DNA from: Anaerolineales bacterium
GTDB taxonomy: Bacteria > Chloroflexota > Anaerolineae > Anaerolineales > Villigracilaceae
NCBI GenBank assembly: GCA_025966435.1
Contig: JAICRQ010000086.1
Span: 1 to 9,778, forward strand
Reading direction: 5' to 3'
DNA: 9,778 nucleotides
Of this stretch, positions 6,951 to 9,778 are shown one piece after another; position 1 is the first letter of the stretch, and each line of letters starts with the position of its first letter. A program made the translations under genes and the position numbers. The notes under the pieces were generated by a model, which was not told the origin of the DNA, did not search any database, and saw only the letters and a program-made list of their open reading frames with translations.

Positions 6951-8381
6951 TTAGGGGGTTGGCGTCGCTACCTGCTGTGCCAGCCAGTCTTCTGTTTCTT
7001 TCTGAGCCTGTTCAAGCGCTTGTTTAGGTGTCATAGTTCCCGCAATCGCCGCTTCAATGGCTGCCTGCAGCGAGAACCGAGGCTGCGAGGATGCCCACGG
7101 ATAGCGGATCTCGGCAAAGGCGTTTTGATTCAGGATGGCATCCGCATCAACCAGCGCGGCTAACTCCGGGATTGCCTCGGCAGCGCCATCGATCACAGGC
7201 AAATTGCCGCCCGAGTCGAAGTTATACTTTTGGGATTCGGGGCTCATGGTCAGCCACTTCATCACTTCCCAGGCGGCTTCCTTGTTCGGGCAGCTGGCAG
7301 CCATCGCGACCGGGTCGGCGATGAACAGACCACCCTTGCCATCCGGTCCCTGCAGGTTGTAGGTAGTGCGGAAGCGCTCATTCAGTTTTGGATCGTTGAC
7401 GAACGGGGTGAGGTAATAACCGGTCTCGCCTTCCGGGATGATCGCCACGACGTTCTGATCGGTCAGGAAGCCTTCCGGCATTGCCTCTGCCGCCAGAGCT
7501 CCGGGAGGAGCATACTGGGACATCATCACTAACCATTCCAATGCCTGCAGATATTCAGGCGTGTCCCAGTTGACAGTCCATGTTCCATCGTCATTGACTT
7601 CGCCCCAGGTCGCGCCTAAAGCATGAGCGATCGCCTGGAACTGCCAGTTGATATATTTGCCTTGGTACCAGTAGCCATAGTTTTGTTCACCGGTGACCGG
7701 GTTGATGCCGGTCATGGCTTTTGCTTTTTCTTCGATCTCATCCAGTGTAGGATGCTGGCTTAGCGGTTCCACCCCCCATTGCTCAAAGAGCACGGCATCG
7801 TAGTGAATGACGCGATTGCCGCCGCTGTACGGCAGCGCCCACTGGTTATCCGGATTTCCCGGTCCCCAGCCGCGCCACTGCTCGAGATAATCGCCGGGCC
7901 ACACGTCTTCGAAGGTAGGATCGTTGGCGATCCATGGATCGAGGTTCTCGAGGTAGCCGCGGCGCCCGTACTGGAACGCACCTGGCATCAGATAGATACA
8001 GGCTTCCTGCGCCTGAATCATGGACTCGGTCTTGGGTCCGTAGCCGGTTGCCCCCGAGCCCCACGGGATATTCGTGATCTGCATATCAATGCTTGGATAG
8101 GCGGTCTCGAACATGGTCTCAAGCTGTTGGATGCCAGGGATGTTCTTTCCAGTCACCGGATCGATACTGTCTTCATCCGGTTTGCCGATGAGCAAGACGT
8201 TTACCTCTCCGGAGACAGGCGGCGCCTCGGCGGTCACGAGCACTTCGACCTGCTGTGTCTGCACTATGATTTGCGTCTCCACCACGGTTTGTGGGGTAGC
8301 TGGGGCAGAGGGGGCACAGCTGGCTAACACGATACTACAGAGAACTGCCCAGACAAACGCGCCTCGAATTTGCGATTTCAT
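6951..8381 (-). CDS. ABC transporter substrate-binding lipoprotein, family 1 (UgpB/MalE-like)
   Basis: Extracytoplasmic solute-binding protein, 476 aa, that delivers substrate to the two permeases encoded downstream. The N-terminus is a lipoprotein signal: MKSQIR, a hydrophobic core, then the lipobox LASC with Cys22 as the lipidation site. A Thr/Gln/Val-rich flexible linker spans about 28-52, ahead of the first strand EVNVLLIG. The mature part has the two-lobe family-1 look, with many aromatic residues for ligand contact and a PEG/TGYY region near mid-protein, and it ends with a QQVATPTP-like tail. This linker and tail style is common in Chloroflexota. The start is well supported by GGAGGAG at 8387-8393, 5 nt from the ATG. 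It is the first gene of the main operon and is followed by a strong hairpin. The ligand is unknown. UgpQ and AraM neighbours favour a glycerophosphodiester or a sugar, and family-1 proteins bind both kinds. Confidence 0.93.
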   Translation of the reverse strand: MKSQIRGAFVWAVLCSIVLASCAPSAPATPQTVVETQIIVQTQQVEVLVTAEAPPVSGEVNVLLIGKPDEDSIDPVTGKNIPGIQQLETMFETAYPSIDMQITNIPWGSGATGYGPKTESMIQAQEACIYLMPGAFQYGRRGYLENLDPWIANDPTFEDVWPGDYLEQWRGWGPGNPDNQWALPYSGGNRVIHYDAVLFEQWGVEPLSQHPTLDEIEEKAKAMTGINPVTGEQNYGYWYQGKYINWQFQAIAHALGATWGEVNDDGTWTVNWDTPEYLQALEWLVMMSQYAPPGALAAEAMPEGFLTDQNVVAIIPEGETGYYLTPFVNDPKLNERFRTTYNLQGPDGKGGLFIADPVAMAASCPNKEAAWEVMKWLTMSPESQKYNFDSGGNLPVIDGAAEAIPELAALVDADAILNQNAFAEIRYPWASSQPRFSLQAAIEAAIAGTMTPKQALEQAQKETEDWLAQQVATPTP

Positions 8382-8397
8382 GCTTACTCCTCCATTT

Positions 8398-8427
8398 CTT
8401 ATAGGTAAAGAGAGACAGGAACAACAA
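8398..8427 (-). promoter_or_regulatory. Possible sigmaA-type promoter of the transporter operon
   Basis: On the minus strand, TTGTTG (8427-8422) and TATAAG (8403-8398) are separated by 18 nt. Both are near consensus. Transcription would begin a few bases before the GGAGGAG ribosome site, giving a very short leader, which weakens the case. This is a visual match only; the promoter could equally lie further up in the 8440-8600 region. Confidence 0.28.
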
Positions 8428-8432
8428 TCGAT

Positions 8433-8606
8433 TCAGCAGCTTGTTTGCGGAGCCAGCATCTCCTTTTCATACGTGTGGCACAGCAACCGCGTTGGTGTGT
8501 CATATTGTTTCTCTGCTACAAATAGGTTGAGCTGGAACAGGTCTTCCAGAGGTGTAAGGTGGGCCAAGCCTGTCACCTCGACGAAGCTGTTCCGGTTTCT
8601 TATCTA
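8433..8606 (-). pseudogene. Short open frame in the intergenic gap, possible gene remnant
   Basis: The 270-nt gap between the binding-protein and DapA-like genes contains a frame bounded by TAG (8606-8604) and TGA (8435-8433). It has about 56 sense codons and no ATG near its beginning; a GTG at 8576 would give 47 aa. The product reads like folded protein: FVEVTGLAHL, then PLEDLFQLNLFVAEKQYDTP, then RLLCHTYEKEML, with leucines and charges spaced as in amphipathic helices and no repeats. I recognise no family and see no convincing ribosome site. It may be the tail of a decayed gene, a small protein, or chance. No other gene is visible in this gap. Confidence 0.3.
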
Positions 8607-8649
8607 GAGAGACTCAATCACACTTTGACTGAGGAGCTCGAGTCTCTCT
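8606..8649 (-). terminator. Composite hairpin after the DapA-like gene, probable transcript end
   Basis: It begins 2 nt after the TAA stop (8654-8652). Outer arms AGAGAGACTC (8649-8640) and GAGTCTCTCT (8615-8606) are perfectly complementary. Inside, CTCAGTCA (8633-8626) pairs with TGATTGAG (8620-8613) around a 5-nt loop, with one G-U pair. The two folds share bases 8613-8615, so the likely structure is a 7-bp base, a one-sided bulge and an 8-bp top, or an alternation between the two. No run of U follows, so intrinsic termination is not certain, but the position suits a 3' end of the upstream operon. Confidence 0.5.
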
Positions 8650-8651
8650 CC

Positions 8652-9587
8652 TTAAGCTCTGACCGGGGCTAACAGTCCTGCATTTTGGAGTGCGCCTCGA
8701 ATCGTGTCACGCTCAGAATCCGAGATCGAGAGAAGCGGCGGGCGGACTGTAGTATTTTCCAACACATCTAACATCTTCAGGGCTTCTTTTGTACGCGCCC
8801 GGTAATCGGTGACAGGAGGCGCAAAGATGATATCTGCCAGGGGTTGGAGACGAGCACCCAGCTCTCGTGCTTCCGCAATGTCGCCACGCTGTATCGCAGC
8901 CAGCATGTTCACCTGTTCTCTGGTTCCCAGGGTACTGAACCCGAGCAGGGCGCCTTCCGCGCCAAGAATGAAACTCTCGTAGATGAAATTGTCATTGCCG
9001 GTGAGGAAGGTAATTTTTCGGCTGGCTGATTCCAATGCGGCTTTGACCTGCAGGAAACGCATGGCATCGAACGAGGCTTCTTTAATGGCTGCCACTGAGG
9101 GGATGGTAATCAGCTTATGAAGGATTTTTGTGGTGTAGAGCACGCCTCCCAGGGCAGGCTGGAGCTGGAAGAGAATGAGGGGGAGGTCTACGGCTTCGGC
9201 GATCGCGGCGTGATAACGGTATGGGACTTCGGGGTTCAGAGGATGACCCAAAAACGCCGAGATGGGAAAGACGAGGAGCGCGTCCGCTCCGGCGGACTGT
9301 GCCGCGCGCCCATTGGCGATTCCCTGCGCTGTGGAAGGTCCCGCCACACCAGCTACCACTTTGCATTTGCCAGCCACTGCCTCGGCAACGGTTTCCAACG
9401 TCTGGCGTTTTTCATCCGGCGTCAGATGTGGACCCTCTCCGGTGTCCACGTTGACCGCCAGGGCGACAGGTCCCTGGTCTGCCAGCCAGGCGGCATATCG
9501 TTTCAGCGCCAAGAGATCTAACTTTCCTTCGCTGGTCATGGGCGTCACAATGGCAGGGATAATTCCGCGTAGGTCAATCTCTTGCAT
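8652..9587 (-). CDS. DapA/NanA-superfamily lyase (dihydrodipicolinate synthase-like), substrate unknown
   Basis: Class I pyruvate-aldolase-type TIM barrel, 311 aa, of usual family length. The start IIPAIVTPMT (9-18) and the substrate loop DTGEGPHLTPDE (48-59, in place of GTTGE) are in order, and the Schiff-base lysine Lys169 is in AAIKEASFD. The strand that normally carries the catalytic tyrosine (YN.P in DapA and NanA) reads LILFQLQP, so Phe140 and Gln141 replace Tyr and Asn. The arginine that binds the DapA product (SRTG motif) is also absent. It is therefore not a lysine-pathway DapA, and the chemistry may differ from ordinary retro-aldol or dehydratase members. The start is firm: AAAGGAG (9594-9600) lies 6 nt from the ATG and overlaps the stop of the Gfo/Idh gene. 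It is paired with that oxidoreductase, a common pairing in sugar-acid or amino-sugar pathways. Link to the transporter operon is unclear. Confidence 0.88.
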   Translation of the reverse strand: MQEIDLRGIIPAIVTPMTSEGKLDLLALKRYAAWLADQGPVALAVNVDTGEGPHLTPDEKRQTLETVAEAVAGKCKVVAGVAGPSTAQGIANGRAAQSAGADALLVFPISAFLGHPLNPEVPYRYHAAIAEAVDLPLILFQLQPALGGVLYTTKILHKLITIPSVAAIKEASFDAMRFLQVKAALESASRKITFLTGNDNFIYESFILGAEGALLGFSTLGTREQVNMLAAIQRGDIAEARELGARLQPLADIIFAPPVTDYRARTKEALKMLDVLENTTVRPPLLSISDSERDTIRGALQNAGLLAPVRA

Positions 9588-9599
9588 CCTTAGCTCCTT

Positions 9600-9778
9600 T
9601 CAGGAAATCGTGATCGTTCTTTTTTCAGTGGCTGCTTGATAGATCGCCAACACAATAGCCAATACCCGGCGGGCAGCATGAGCATCAATAGGAACGCATT
9701 GCTTCAACTGCACAGCTCGAGCAAAATCCTCTATAGCTTGCTGATAAACGGAGACTGAGTCAGTGGGAATTGTATGCC
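9600..9778 (-). CDS. Gfo/Idh/MocA-family oxidoreductase, C-terminal fragment
   Basis: Only the last 58 codons plus the TGA (9602-9600) are in the window; the 5' part lies beyond base 9778. The hand translation includes SVYQQAIEDFARAV, then QCVPIDAHAARRVLAIVLAIYQAA, ending TITIS. The pattern of aromatic residue, FARAV, a short gap, DA..ARRVL.IVLAIYQA and a short beta tail is the typical C-terminus of NAD(P)-dependent Gfo/Idh/MocA sugar or inositol dehydrogenases. The catalytic EKP motif and Rossmann domain are not visible, so substrate and completeness cannot be judged. It ends 12 nt before the DapA-like gene and shares its ribosome-site region, so the two are co-transcribed. Confidence 0.8.
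   Translation of the reverse strand, partial: HTIPTDSVSVYQQAIEDFARAVQLKQCVPIDAHAARRVLAIVLAIYQAATEKRTITIS

Noticed and set aside
7779..8327. 182-codon open frame on the plus strand
   Set aside because: It is antisense to the substrate-binding lipoprotein, has no family resemblance, no ribosome site, and an arginine/histidine-rich composition typical of a shadow frame.
8532..8549. Inverted repeat CTGGAA-6 nt-TTCCAG as an operator
   Set aside because: A 6-bp dyad of this sort is expected by chance in a 270-nt gap, it lies inside the possible gene remnant, and no regulator gene is in the window.
8652..9587. Annotation as true DapA of lysine biosynthesis
   Set aside because: The catalytic tyrosine and the SRTG arginine are missing, and no lysine-pathway genes are nearby.
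1..9778. tRNA, rRNA, CRISPR array, insertion sequence, riboswitch or origin
   Set aside because: By eye I found no cloverleaf, repeat array, transposase, terminal inverted repeats or recognisable riboswitch core; nearly all of the window is accounted for by protein genes.

Overview
The window carries bacterial genes on the minus strand only, so transcription runs from high to low coordinates. The best guess for the host is Chloroflexota, perhaps Anaerolineae. This rests on the substrate-binding lipoprotein, whose lipobox is followed by a Thr/Gln/Val-rich linker and whose C-terminus ends in an ATPTP-type tail. That is an inference from style, not proof.

Upstream block (9778-8652): the last 58 codons of a Gfo/Idh/MocA-type oxidoreductase, then 12 nt later a complete DapA-superfamily lyase/aldolase that keeps the Schiff-base lysine but lacks the usual catalytic tyrosine. 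A composite hairpin starts 2 nt after its stop codon. Together with a 270-nt gap, it probably separates this block from the next operon. The gap also holds a possible sigmaA-type promoter and an unassigned open frame of about 57 codons that may be a gene remnant.

Main operon (8381 to the left edge), in transcription order: a family-1 substrate-binding lipoprotein, a perfect 17-bp intercistronic stem-loop, two MalF/MalG-type permeases, a cytoplasmic UgpQ-type glycerophosphodiester phosphodiesterase, an AraM/EgsA-type sn-glycerol-1-phosphate dehydrogenase (long form), an unrecognised 228-aa phosphate-binding TIM barrel, an FGGY carbohydrate kinase, and a HAD-IIA (NagD/AraL-type) phosphatase cut by the window edge. 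After the first intergenic hairpin, genes are 2-16 nt apart or overlap by 17 nt. Several Shine-Dalgarno sites lie next to or across the previous stop codon, which suggests translational coupling. No transport ATPase is present, so a shared MsiK/UgpC-type ATPase elsewhere is likely.

Working model (inference): a CUT1 ABC importer brings in a glycerophosphodiester or related glycosyl/polyol phosphodiester. UgpQ hydrolyses it inside the cell. The AraM-type enzyme oxidises the released sn-glycerol-1-phosphate to dihydroxyacetone phosphate. The kinase, the barrel and the HAD phosphatase handle the other half of the substrate or balance phosphorylated intermediates. The gene set resembles the Bacillus subtilis araB-araL-araM-araNPQ block (kinase, HAD phosphatase, AraM, importer), with a phosphodiesterase and a TIM barrel added and with no recognisable isomerase or epimerase of the AraA/AraD kind.
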